Of a stretch of DNA of 64,000 nt, positions 10,852 through 20,168 are shown piece after piece. The stretch spans positions 1 through 64,000 of the forward strand of contig DASTPP010000362.1 of the NCBI GenBank assembly GCA_035762175.1. Direction: 5' to 3'. A model generated the notes under the pieces. It was not told where the DNA came from and ran no database searches. It worked only from the letters and a program-made list of their open reading frames with translations. A program made the translations under genes and the position numbers. Each line of letters begins with the position of its first letter. Within the stretch, counting starts at the first letter, position 1. This stretch comes from DASTPP01 sp035762175 (GTDB taxonomy: Bacteria; Myxococcota_A; Polyangia; Polyangiales; Polyangiaceae).

Positions 10852-11649
10852 ATGCGCGTTCTGACGTGGAATGTGTATGGCAACCCGAAGGCGCTTAACC
10901 TCGGGCTGACGTACTTGTCGAGGCTCGCAGCTTCCGAAGAGGTGCTTGCCTGTTTTCAAGAACTGCCGAGACCATTGCCACCGAGCCTCGAGCCCGGCCG
11001 GCTCTCGATGCAAGGGCTCGCGGCCGCGCCCGCCCTCGCCGAGAAGAGGGTCCTGTTCGTATACTCGCGGGGCATCTCACGCGTCAACTTGTGGCCCAGC
11101 GCGAACGACCGTCTACAAATTGTCGAGCTGAGGCTTGGTTCAGGGGCGGCCCTCTTCGCGGCCGGGTTGCACGCAATCGATCGCCGGAACTATACGGTCG
11201 CGGAGGTCCGCGGCGCCTATGCGGCGCTCACCCGGCGCGCGCTCGACGAGCGTTGGCGCGACGGCACCCCCCTCCTCTTGCTCGGCGACTTCAACGCTTG
11301 GCCCGACCTTCCCGAACTCGCCCATCGGGCTTGCATCTTCGGCGTTTCCGCGGGGTACGAACACCGCGCAGGGTTCGACTCGTTCTTCGGGCGGAAGAGC
11401 CCGCCACTCTTCCGCGTCGAGCCGGCTCCCGGCCCGCTCGGCTCCCCGTTGGGCACGTACTTCGACCCGAACGACTCGGCCTGGCGCGACCTCGATCACA
11501 TCTATGTCAGCCGCAGCTTGCTTCCCGCGGCCCGCGCCGAACGACTCGTTAGCATCGGCCAGGTGAGTCTACTTACCCGGTACGGCAGACCGTCAAAGAA
11601 CGAGGCCAGCGATCACCTTCCCGTCGAGGCGCGAGTAGCGCTGGCATGA
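10852..11649 (+). CDS. Endonuclease/exonuclease/phosphatase (EEP) family protein
   Basis: A 265-residue protein with the EEP metal-dependent fold: TWNV at residues 4-7, FQELPRP for the metal Glu, GDFNAW (Asp146, Asn148), DLDH and SDHLPVE near the end (Asp254, His255). Family members cut DNA, RNA, phosphoinositides or other phosphodiesters with Mg2+. Its codon use is visibly less GC-rich than its neighbours and it lies right after the 43-bp array, which suggests a transferred segment. It is followed after nine bases by an unknown gene in the same direction. A GAGGCGG precedes the start. Confidence 0.85.
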   Translation: MRVLTWNVYGNPKALNLGLTYLSRLAASEEVLACFQELPRPLPPSLEPGRLSMQGLAAAPALAEKRVLFVYSRGISRVNLWPSANDRLQIVELRLGSGAALFAAGLHAIDRRNYTVAEVRGAYAALTRRALDERWRDGTPLLLLGDFNAWPDLPELAHRACIFGVSAGYEHRAGFDSFFGRKSPPLFRVEPAPGPLGSPLGTYFDPNDSAWRDLDHIYVSRSLLPAARAERLVSIGQVSLLTRYGRPSKNEASDHLPVEARVALA

Positions 11650-11658
11650 GGCACCGTC

Positions 11659-12378
11659 ATGAGTTTCGCCGACCTGATCCGACAGCGCGTCCAAGCGGGC
11701 CTGAAGAGCGCCGAGACGAACACTGGCCCCCTTGTCGAAGTATTGCACGAGCTGGCGGAAGGTCTTCGCTCCGACACCGTCGGCGCTGAGATCATGCCGG
11801 GCGAGGCGCGTGGCCGGCTCTACCTTACCCTCTGGCCACGCCTCCTGCCCGCGCGGCGCCACCTCATGCTCGCTTTTTGGGTCACCGCCGACTCGCTCCG
11901 AGTCTTTACCGACCCCCCGCAAGAGTTCAGCGACCCCTCGGCGCTCCGCGAGTGGCTGGCCGACTTCGTCACGACGCCTGCCTTCCTCGAGAGCCTCGTG
12001 GCGCTGAGCGACCTGGCGGGACAGCCGACGGAGGGGTACCTGCGGGCGGCGGGGGTCGGCCGGCTCTCGGGCGACGATCTCGTGGTCGAAATCAGCGCCC
12101 CCGCACAACGCGCCCTCGTCGATCAGCCCGACGGCACGACCGTCGAGCTGACGGTCGCCGTCTCCGCCGAGGCAGGCGCGGGTTCGTTCGACCCCAACCG
12201 CAAGTACGTCGCGCTCGAATCGTCGGGGGTACGACTCGATGATGTCCGCGTCAAGGCGCTGCCCACGGGCGGCCTACTGGTTCGCGGCACCAAGCGAACG
12301 CAACGCAACCTGCGGGCAGAGTTCGACGAGTTCGACCGCGAAGTGAGCGAGCAGATGGCCAAGACGAGGGAGCCATGA
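11659..12378 (+). CDS. Protein of unknown function, partner of the EEP nuclease
   Basis: The 239-residue soluble protein is not recognised. The N-terminal half is helical and amphipathic (FADLIRQRVQAGLKSAETNT); the middle has a WVTADSLRVF strand and an FSDPSALREWLADFV segment; the C-terminal end is charged (RNLRAEFDEFDREVSEQMA) and could pair with a partner. No signal peptide or membrane segment. It begins nine bases after the nuclease stop and its own stop overlaps the next ATG (ATGA), so three genes were cotranscribed. Base composition matches the nuclease, not the flanking genome. Confidence 0.7.
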   Translation: MSFADLIRQRVQAGLKSAETNTGPLVEVLHELAEGLRSDTVGAEIMPGEARGRLYLTLWPRLLPARRHLMLAFWVTADSLRVFTDPPQEFSDPSALREWLADFVTTPAFLESLVALSDLAGQPTEGYLRAAGVGRLSGDDLVVEISAPAQRALVDQPDGTTVELTVAVSAEAGAGSFDPNRKYVALESSGVRLDDVRVKALPTGGLLVRGTKRTQRNLRAEFDEFDREVSEQMAKTREP

Positions 12379-12464
12379 GCCTGAGTTGGTCCGAGCCGAT
12401 TCACCCGTCGGACGAGGAGCGGGCAGGGTGGCAAGTCAAGCCGGCCACCGCCGCGTCTGCTTGA
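12375..12464 (+). pseudogene. Truncated third gene of the nuclease islet
   Basis: An ATGA overlap couples a 29-codon frame (MSLSWSEPIHPSDEERAGWQ...) to the preceding gene. After about residue 20 it runs straight into the 3' end of the convergent MNT-HEPN gene (stop at 12436), so the last part is antisense of that gene. The tight coupling and abrupt loss of sense suggest the 5' remnant of a longer gene cut at a recombination junction. A genuine short peptide cannot be excluded. Confidence 0.45.
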
Positions 12465-13545
12465 GCGCCGCCCGCAGCGCCTCGAGCTCGCCCGCGCCCA
12501 TCGCCCCGAGCGCGGCGCGCTGCTCGGCCGTCGGCTCGATGCCGAACGCTTCGCACAGGTCGAGCACCGCCACCCGAAGCCCTTCGGCCTTGCCCTCGCG
12601 CAGGCCCTCGGCCTTGCCCCGCGCCTCGCCTTCGCGTAGCCCTTCGGCCTTGCCGCGGGCCTCGCTGGCCACCTGACCGCTTCGCGGCGGCTCGCGCACC
12701 GGGGTCGGCGGCAGGTCGAGCTTCTCTTTGCCGTAGCGGTCGGCCCGCCCGCGCAGATCGAGGACGCGGGTGCGCAGCACGTCGAGCTCGTCGCGCGTGA
12801 TGTGGTAGGTGCGCGAGTACCGCGAATCGATGTACGCGTTCTTAAGCTGTTTAAACAGCGCGTCGTCTTCGGGGGTATCGCGGGGGAAGACGCCGGCGAA
12901 GCCCGGGTGCAGGTTGACCACGCGCCGGCCCAGCTCTTCGATGTTGTGCAGCTTCGGCTTGTAGGCCGTAAAGCAAAGCTGCACCGTGTTGTAGTAGCGC
13001 TCGGTCGCCTGGTGCAGCAGAAAGGCGGCCACCTTGTACGAGCCCTGGGCCATGGCGTCTTCGAAGGCGCGCAAGAACTCGTCGGCGGCCTCGGACCAGT
13101 CGCGAAACCACCCCCGCGCCCGCTCGAGGCGCTCTTCGGGGGTGTGGTCTTTCTCGCTCGCGAGCACGAACCGCTGCGAGTCGTAGAGCACCACGCCCTC
13201 TTTCTTGATGTCGGCGAAGAAGTACGAGCCCTTCTCGAGCTGCTTGTTGACGTCTTTGATGTCGTGAACGATGAGGCCGAGCGCCGTCATGCCCGTCTTC
13301 GCGCGGGCGAGGCGCTCGGCGGGCTGCCACAGATCGTGCCGGTCGACGAGCGCGCGGTTCTTGACCACGGCGAGCAGGTCGAAGTCGCTGCGGTAGCCGG
13401 TCTGGTAGTCGTCGACCCAGTCGCCGCGGGCGTGGCTGCCGAACAAGATGAGCATCTCGAGCGGCACGTGCTCGCGCAGGGCGGCGACGACGTCGGCGAG
13501 CTGATCGCGCTTGAACTCGGGCAAGTGGTCGAGCGAAGTCTTCAC
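12436..13545 (-). CDS. Minimal nucleotidyltransferase-HEPN fusion protein with transposase-like repeat tail
   Basis: A 369-residue protein with three parts. Residues about 10-140 are a DNA-polymerase-beta-like minimal nucleotidyltransferase: GSHARGD at 36-42 and SDFD with Asp54 and Asp56, with an insertion between them. Residues about 150-280 are a HEPN helical domain (HQATERYYNTVQLCF, YKPKLHNIEELGRRV) with an RYSRTYH segment that fits the RX5H nuclease motif. The tail repeats EARGKAEGLREG (12 residues, 36 bp), as seen at the C-terminus of Rpn/PD-(D/E)XK transposase-like proteins. MNT and HEPN are normally separate antitoxin and toxin; here they are one chain. Start is GTG 13545, just before MKTSLDHLPEF. 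Confidence 0.85.
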   Translation of the reverse strand: MKTSLDHLPEFKRDQLADVVAALREHVPLEMLILFGSHARGDWVDDYQTGYRSDFDLLAVVKNRALVDRHDLWQPAERLARAKTGMTALGLIVHDIKDVNKQLEKGSYFFADIKKEGVVLYDSQRFVLASEKDHTPEERLERARGWFRDWSEAADEFLRAFEDAMAQGSYKVAAFLLHQATERYYNTVQLCFTAYKPKLHNIEELGRRVVNLHPGFAGVFPRDTPEDDALFKQLKNAYIDSRYSRTYHITRDELDVLRTRVLDLRGRADRYGKEKLDLPPTPVREPPRSGQVASEARGKAEGLREGEARGKAEGLREGKAEGLRVAVLDLCEAFGIEPTAEQRAALGAMGAGELEALRAALKQTRRWPA

Positions 13546-13667
13546 GGTGTGCCCCCAGAGCGTGGCCGGTCGAACGGACCGGGCGTGACGCGATGGGGGT
13601 GATTCTAGTCGGGGCGCGCGGGTTGTCGATCGGGTTCGAGCGTCGGAGCACCGCGCTGCCTTCGCGC

Positions 13668-15818
13668 TCACCAGATGCGCACGCGCTGCTCGGGCGCGAG
13701 GTAGAGGGCCTGGCCGGGCTGCACGCCGAACGCCTCGTACCAGCCGTCTTGGTTGCGCACGGTGGCGGCGCGCTGCTCGCCGGGCGAGTGGCCGTCGGTG
13801 AGCAAGAAGCGGCGCAGCGCCGGCTCGCGGAACTTGCTGCGCCAGACCTGGGCGTAGCCCATGAAGAGGCGCTGGTCGCCGGTATAGCCCTCGAGCGCGG
13901 GGGCGGGCCGGCCGCCGAGCGAGGCCCGGTAGGCGTCGAGGGCGACGGCGAGGCCGGCGACGTCGGCGATGTTCTCGCCGAGGGTCAGCTCGCCGTTCAC
14001 GGCGGCGTCGGGCAGGGGCTTGTAGGCGTTGTACTGCCGGACGAGGGCCTGGCCGGCGGCCTTGAACTTGGCGGCGTCCTGGGGCGTCCACCAGTTCGAG
14101 AGCTTGCCGCGCGCGTCGAACTCGGCGCCCACGTCGTCGAAGCCGTGGCTGACCTCGTGGCCGATGACCGAGCCGATGCCGCCGTAGTTGACGGCCGGGT
14201 CGGCGTCGGCGTCGAAGAAGGGCGGCTGCAAGATCGCGGCGGGGAAGGCGATCGAGTTCTGCAGCGGGGCGTTCAGCGCGTTCACCTCTTGGGGCACCAT
14301 GAACCACTCGCCGCGGTCGACCGGGCGGCCGAGCTTGGCGAGGTTTCGGCGGTACTCGAAGAGCGAGGCGCGCTGGGCGTTGCCGAAGGCGTCGCCGGGG
14401 CGCACCTCGAGCGCCGAGTAGTCGCGGAAGGCGACGGGGTGGCCGATGCCGACCTGCAGCGTGGCGAGCTTCTCTTTCGCGCGGGCCCGGGTCTCGGGGG
14501 TCATCCAGGCGAGGTTGTCGATGCGGCGGCCGAAGGCGGCGACGATGTTGCGCACCATCTCGTCGGCCGCGGCCTTCGCCCGGGGCGGAAAGTGCCGCTC
14601 GACGTAGAGCTTGCCGACGGCCTCGCCCATCGCCCCGTTGACGAAGTCGACCGCGCGCTTCCAGCGCTCGCGCTGCGCCTCGGCGCCCGAGAGCTCGCGC
14701 CCGTGGAAGGCGAAGCTCTCGTCGACGAAGGCCTTCGAGAGGTAGGGCGCGGCGCGCGAGACGGCGTGGAAGGCGAGGTACGCGCGCCAGGCCTCGAGCG
14801 GCTCGGAGCCCGCGAGCTTGGCGAGGCCCGCGACCGCGCCCGGCTGCCAGACGATGAAGTCGCGCTGGCGGCCGAGGCCGGCGGCCTCGAAGTACGCGGC
14901 CCAGTCGAGCCCGGGGGCCTTGCGCGCGAAGTCCTCGCGCTTCCAGGGGTTGTTGGCCTTCTTGATGTCGCGCGTGTCGACCTGCGTCGCGTGCGTCGCG
15001 GCGATCTTCTTCTCGAGCGCGTAGACGCGCGCGGCCTTCGCCTCGGCGTCCGGCACGCCCGCGAGCTTCAGCAGGGCCGCGACGTGCTTCTGGTAGCGCT
15101 CGCGCAGCTTGACGAAGCGGGGGTTGTCGACGAGGTAGTAGTCGCGGTCGGGCAGGCCCAGGCCGCCCTGCAAGAGGTAGGGGGCGTAGCGGCTCGGCTC
15201 GTTCAAATCTTCGACGACCCAGAGGCCCAAGACGCGGTCGGTCGTCACGTCGCCCGTGTTCAACGCGTCGACGTCGGCCCGCAGCGTCTCGCCGAGCGCG
15301 GCGGCGAGTTCGCGGCGGCCCTTGATGGCGGCGACGCGGGCGAGCTCGGGCTCGAGCGGGGCGGCGCCCTTCTGCTCGGCGCCCGCCTCGTCCATGAAGC
15401 TCGCGTAAAGGTCGCCGATCTTGCGCGCCTCGCTGCCCTCGGGCGCGTTCGCCCGCGCCGCCGCCTCGATGATGGCCCGGTTGTGCCGCGCGGCCTCGTC
15501 TTCGAGGACGCTGAACACGCCGTGCTCCGAGCGGTCGGGCGGGATTTCGGTGCGCTGGTGCCAGCGGCCGTTGACGTAGCGGTAGAAGTCGTCGCCGGGC
15601 TTGACCGACGGGTCCATGCCGGCGGTGTCGACGCCGAAGGAGCCGTACAGCGGGCGCCGGCCCCGAGCTGCCGCCGGCGCGGGGGCCGAGGCCGGGGAGG
15701 CGATCGCGCGGGCGGGGGCGCGCTCGGGCGGCGCTGGGGCGGCGCAGCCCGCGAGCAGCCCTGCGGCGCACGCGAGGGCGAGGGCGGCGGCCGGGGGGCG
15801 TCCGTTCATCGTGATCAT
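13668..15818 (-). CDS. M13 family zinc metallopeptidase (PepO/neprilysin type), lipoprotein
   Basis: The 716-residue protein has a lipoprotein signal (LACAAGLLAGC), the large helical N-domain of M13 peptidases, then NAPLQNSIAFPAAIL, the zinc motif HEVSHGFDD near residue 553 and ENIADVAGL near residue 616, which supplies the third zinc ligand Glu. The protein ends in RVRIW instead of the usual CRVW, so the family's terminal Cys is absent. It should degrade peptides of up to about 30 residues outside the cytoplasm. Start 15818 (MITM) or 15809 (MNGR) cannot be separated; both give the signal peptide. Confidence 0.93.
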   Translation of the reverse strand: MITMNGRPPAAALALACAAGLLAGCAAPAPPERAPARAIASPASAPAPAAARGRRPLYGSFGVDTAGMDPSVKPGDDFYRYVNGRWHQRTEIPPDRSEHGVFSVLEDEAARHNRAIIEAAARANAPEGSEARKIGDLYASFMDEAGAEQKGAAPLEPELARVAAIKGRRELAAALGETLRADVDALNTGDVTTDRVLGLWVVEDLNEPSRYAPYLLQGGLGLPDRDYYLVDNPRFVKLRERYQKHVAALLKLAGVPDAEAKAARVYALEKKIAATHATQVDTRDIKKANNPWKREDFARKAPGLDWAAYFEAAGLGRQRDFIVWQPGAVAGLAKLAGSEPLEAWRAYLAFHAVSRAAPYLSKAFVDESFAFHGRELSGAEAQRERWKRAVDFVNGAMGEAVGKLYVERHFPPRAKAAADEMVRNIVAAFGRRIDNLAWMTPETRARAKEKLATLQVGIGHPVAFRDYSALEVRPGDAFGNAQRASLFEYRRNLAKLGRPVDRGEWFMVPQEVNALNAPLQNSIAFPAAILQPPFFDADADPAVNYGGIGSVIGHEVSHGFDDVGAEFDARGKLSNWWTPQDAAKFKAAGQALVRQYNAYKPLPDAAVNGELTLGENIADVAGLAVALDAYRASLGGRPAPALEGYTGDQRLFMGYAQVWRSKFREPALRRFLLTDGHSPGEQRAATVRNQDGWYEAFGVQPGQALYLAPEQRVRIW

Positions 15819-16032
15819 CGAGGCGCTCCGGGGGACGGGGGCCCGGGCTCAGCCGCCGCGAGGCCGAATGCCGCGCCGCGACCCGCCGGGTCAGACGAAT
15901 GCCGGGCACAAAGCACCGGTGCCCCGGCCTTTGTTCGGCGCACACCTGCGACCCCCGCCCCGCCGTCGGGCGGCGAGCGGCCGGCCTTTGTTCGGCGCGC
16001 CCGAGGCGCCCGGCCCCGGGGCCCCGCCGGGC

Positions 16033-16135
16033 GAGGGCGGGCCGAGCCCGGCGGTCGACCGGGCGCGGCGCGAGCTCGACGACCAGGGCAGCGCCCCCCG
16101 CCGGACGAGGGCGGGCCGAGCCCGGCGGTCGACCG
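16033..16135. repeat. 29-bp exact direct repeat, 74 bases apart
   Basis: Two identical copies, 16033-16061 and 16107-16135, beginning GAGGGCGGGCC and ending GGTCGACCG. They lie in non-coding DNA between divergent genes. Confidence 0.8.
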
Positions 16136-16586
16136 ACGAACGCCGCCCCGCGTCGAAGTCGAAGCCGGGGCGTGACGGGCCGCGGCATCGCGCGCCACGA
16201 CGCCGGGCGTCGCGCCGCCCCGGCGGGGCCCGCCCTTCAATTGAATTACGCCCGCCCTCCGCCGCCGCTTTTCTTGAAACGAGCACGAAACACAAGCGCA
16301 CTGCCAGCTCGGCCGTTGGGGCCCCTATTCGTATTCGACGCGCGGCCGCGCCGGCTCGCGTCAGGGCCGGCGCGGGCCCCGCCGGCGCCGCGCGCGGCGG
16401 CCCGGCCGCGGCTGAGCTCCGGCCGCGCTGCAGCCGTGTTTCGGCCGGGTTTCGCGCGGGTTCGCCGCGTTAGGTTCGGGGGGGCGGGCGCCCCGGCGGG
16501 TCGAAGAAGGTCACGCGCGCCCGGGCGGCGGGGCGCGGCGTTTTTCTGTATACGCGGCTGACGCGATTCGGTTATTAAGCAATCGT

Positions 16587-16598
16587 CGCGATATCGCG
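16587..16598. promoter_or_regulatory. 12-bp perfect palindrome upstream of the RCC1 lipoprotein gene
   Basis: CGCGATATCGCG, 24 bases before the ATG and just upstream of the AAAGAGG ribosome-binding site, in the AT-richer leader. It could be a dimeric repressor site. Confidence 0.35.
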
Positions 16599-16622
16599 TT
16601 CGCGGCTTAGAAAGAGGTTTGT

Positions 16623-18644
16623 ATGTCGATGCGCCGTAGACCATGGTTCGTCTGCCTCGGCCCCGCCCTGCTTTTGTCGGCCTGCGCCGCCCCGCCGGGG
16701 GCCCCCGACGGCGCCGGCCCGACGGGCTCCGCCGCGCGGGCGCTCATCTCCGACGAGGTGCACGGCGACGGCACCGAGGGGTTCATCTTCTTGCCTCCCA
16801 TGGTCCCGAAGCCGGCGCTCTGCGGCAGTTTGGTGCCGACGCTGCAGCCGACGGTGCGCATCGACGAGATCAACCCCGCGACGGGCGCGCCCGTGCGGCA
16901 CATCGCCACCTACACCCGCGACGGCGGCCCCCTCGGCGAGAAGGTGCGGGTGAAGCTGACGGGCGACCCGCCCGACGACGGCGACCCCGACCCGAACGGG
17001 TACTTCGTCGTCCGCTGGCACACGATCTTCTTCGGGCTCTCGTCGAAGGCGACCTACCGGGTGCGGGTGCTCTTGGGCGACCGCGAGCTCGGCTTCTCGG
17101 ACGTCGACGTGGTCAACTCGCTCGGCCAGTACTTCAAGGTCGACCGCGACGAGTACACGCCCCTTTTCAACGGCTTTACGCTCCGCATCAAGTTTCGCAT
17201 CGAGCGCGAGGCGGTCGACGACGACGACGATGGCAGCCTCGACGGCGACGACAACTGCCCGTCGACCGCCAACCCCGACCAGCTCGACTCCGACGGCGAC
17301 GGCGTCGGCGACGCCTGCGAGTGCGACGACGTCGTCTGCGGGCCCGCCCCCGCCTGCCAGACCGCCGCCTGCGCCCCGGCCACGGGCCAGTGCGTCACCG
17401 CGCCGGCCGCCGACGGCACCGCCTGCGACGACGGCAACGCCTGCACCGCGACCAGCGCCTGCCTCGCCGGCGCCTGCGCGGCCGGCGCGCCCCTCGGCTG
17501 CGACGACGGCGACGCCTGTACCGTCGACACGTGCGACCCGGCGGCCGGCTGCGGGCACGAGCCCGCCACCGGCGGCGCGTGCGGCGCGCCCCCCGGCGAC
17601 GTCGACGCGGGGCGCAAGTTCACGTGCGCGCTCGCCAGCGGGGGGCGCGTCGCCTGCTGGGGCTCGAACTCGAACGGCCAGCTCGGCGACGGCTCCTTCG
17701 TGAACCGTACGAGCCCCACGCTGGTCGCCGATCTCTTCGACGCGACGCAGGTCGTCGCGGGGTTCAACCACGCCTGCGCCCTGCGCGCGAACGGCCGCGT
17801 CGCCTGCTGGGGCTCGAACTCGTTCGGCCAGCTCGGCGACGGCACGACGACCCTGCGCGCGAAGCCGGTCGGGGTCGTCGGCCTCGTCGACGCCGTCCAG
17901 ATCGCGGCCGACAACGTGCAGACCTGCGCCGTGCGGGCGACGGGCGAGGCCGCCTGCTGGGGGGCGAACGTCTTCGGCCAGCTCGGCGACGGCACCACCG
18001 TCAGTCGCCCGGTGCCCGGCCCCGTCGCGGGGGTCACCGACGCCGTCGAGGTGACGCTCGGCCAGCGCCACGGCTGCGCGCGCCGGGCCGGCGGCGCGGC
18101 GGCGTGCTGGGGCTCGAACGACTTCGGCCAGCTCGGCGACGGCACGACCTCGAGCCACGGGCTGCCCGCCGCGGTCGTCGGGCTCTCGGACGCGAGCTCG
18201 CTCAGCGCCGGCGCCTTCTTCACCTGTGCGCGCCTGTCCGACGGTAGCGCGGCCTGCTGGGGCGACAACTCGTCGGGGCAGCTCGGCCACGGCGTCAACG
18301 CGGGCCTGCGCTCGAGCCCGGTCGAGGTCGTCGGCCTGAAGGACGTCGTCGAGCTCGCGCCGGGCTGGTTCCACGCCTGCGCCCTGCGCGCGAACGGCCG
18401 CGTCGCCTGCTGGGGCAGCAACGGCAACGGCCAGCTCGGCGACGGTACCAACGCCAGCCGCCCGGTGCACGGGCCCGTCCACGGCCTCGACGACGCGCTC
18501 GCCGTCTCGTCCGGCTTCGACCACACCTGCGCGCTGCGGGCCGGCGGCGACGCGCTCTGCTGGGGCGGCAACGACAACGGCCAGCTCGGCACGGGCGACA
18601 CCACGCCGAGCCCCGTGCCCGTCCCCGTCGTCGACGTGCCCTGA
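16623..18644 (+). CDS. RCC1-repeat lipoprotein with thrombospondin type 3 and Cys-rich modules
   Basis: The 673-residue protein has a lipobox (LLLSAC, Cys21), a folded N-domain to about residue 195, an acidic thrombospondin-type-3 calcium repeat (DDDDDGSLDGDDNCPSTANP, then LDSDGDGVGDACE; residues 198-232), a Cys-rich stretch (DDGNACTATSACLAG, DDGDACTVDTCDP), and seven RCC1 blades of the form HACALRANGRVACWGSNxxGQLGDGT from about residue 330 to the end. Such proteins are common on myxobacterial surfaces and likely act in binding or adhesion. The AAAGAGG before ATG 16623 supports the start. Its stop codon lies in the first unit of a downstream tandem array. Confidence 0.92.
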   Translation: MSMRRRPWFVCLGPALLLSACAAPPGAPDGAGPTGSAARALISDEVHGDGTEGFIFLPPMVPKPALCGSLVPTLQPTVRIDEINPATGAPVRHIATYTRDGGPLGEKVRVKLTGDPPDDGDPDPNGYFVVRWHTIFFGLSSKATYRVRVLLGDRELGFSDVDVVNSLGQYFKVDRDEYTPLFNGFTLRIKFRIEREAVDDDDDGSLDGDDNCPSTANPDQLDSDGDGVGDACECDDVVCGPAPACQTAACAPATGQCVTAPAADGTACDDGNACTATSACLAGACAAGAPLGCDDGDACTVDTCDPAAGCGHEPATGGACGAPPGDVDAGRKFTCALASGGRVACWGSNSNGQLGDGSFVNRTSPTLVADLFDATQVVAGFNHACALRANGRVACWGSNSFGQLGDGTTTLRAKPVGVVGLVDAVQIAADNVQTCAVRATGEAACWGANVFGQLGDGTTVSRPVPGPVAGVTDAVEVTLGQRHGCARRAGGAAACWGSNDFGQLGDGTTSSHGLPAAVVGLSDASSLSAGAFFTCARLSDGSAACWGDNSSGQLGHGVNAGLRSSPVEVVGLKDVVELAPGWFHACALRANGRVACWGSNGNGQLGDGTNASRPVHGPVHGLDDALAVSSGFDHTCALRAGGDALCWGGNDNGQLGTGDTTPSPVPVPVVDVP

Positions 18645-18781
18645 CGCCTCGTCGCGCCCTGACGCCGTGGACGTGCTCTGGCGCCCCGCCGTGCTCTGGC
18701 ACCTCGTCGCGCCCTGACGCCGTCGGCGTTCGCTGGCACCTTACCGTGCCCTGACGCCGTCGACGGGCGCCAGAGCACGCG
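18636..18781. repeat. 18/19-bp tandem array spanning the RCC1 stop, 7 units plus an inverted unit
   Basis: Units start at 18636, 18654, 18673, 18691, 18709, 18728 and 18746, each like GTGCYCTGRCGCCNNGNC. Unit 1 contains the TGA of the RCC1 gene. The array is capped at 18765-18781 by GCGCCAGAGCAC, the reverse complement of unit 3 (GTGCTCTGGCGC), so the transcript can fold back as a terminator-like hairpin. Confidence 0.9.
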
Positions 18782-18806
18782 CCCCCCGGGGCTGGGGCCG
18801 GGGGTT

Positions 18807-18829
18807 ATTGTTGCTCTTGTAGCAACAAT
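18807..18829. promoter_or_regulatory. AT-rich perfect inverted repeat before the pirin gene
   Basis: ATTGTTGCT-CTTGT-AGCAACAAT, 9-bp arms, 57 bases before the pirin start. It is very AT-rich for this genome. It could terminate the upstream transcript or be an operator for the pirin gene. Confidence 0.5.
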
Positions 18830-18885
18830 CCGTTCACCCTCGCCGACGTTGTTCGACCCGGCCGGCCGCCTTATAACGAGACACC

Positions 18886-20001
<1,116 letters not shown>

Positions 20002-20168
20002 CGATCGCGATCGGGCCGCCCTGTGGGGTATCGAGGCCCCGGGGCGGTGGGGCCTTGGGGCACCAGCCGCGGCCCTCTCGGGCCCCCTCGGGGGCGGGTA
20101 ACCCCCGCGAATCGAGCCGTTTTCGTTCGACCGCACGCGAGGCACCCACTTTGTAAGAAGGTGCTGCC

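Larger units (their letters stand above)
15819..16622. other. 804-base intergenic stretch with direct repeats and a palindrome
   Basis: No convincing gene on either strand. It contains an 18-bp direct repeat (CCGGCCTTTGTTCGGCGC at 15924 and 15981), a 29-bp exact direct repeat (16033-16061 and 16107-16135) and, near the RCC1 start, the 12-bp palindrome. AT content rises in the last 80 bases, where the promoter of the RCC1 gene must lie. Confidence 0.6.
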
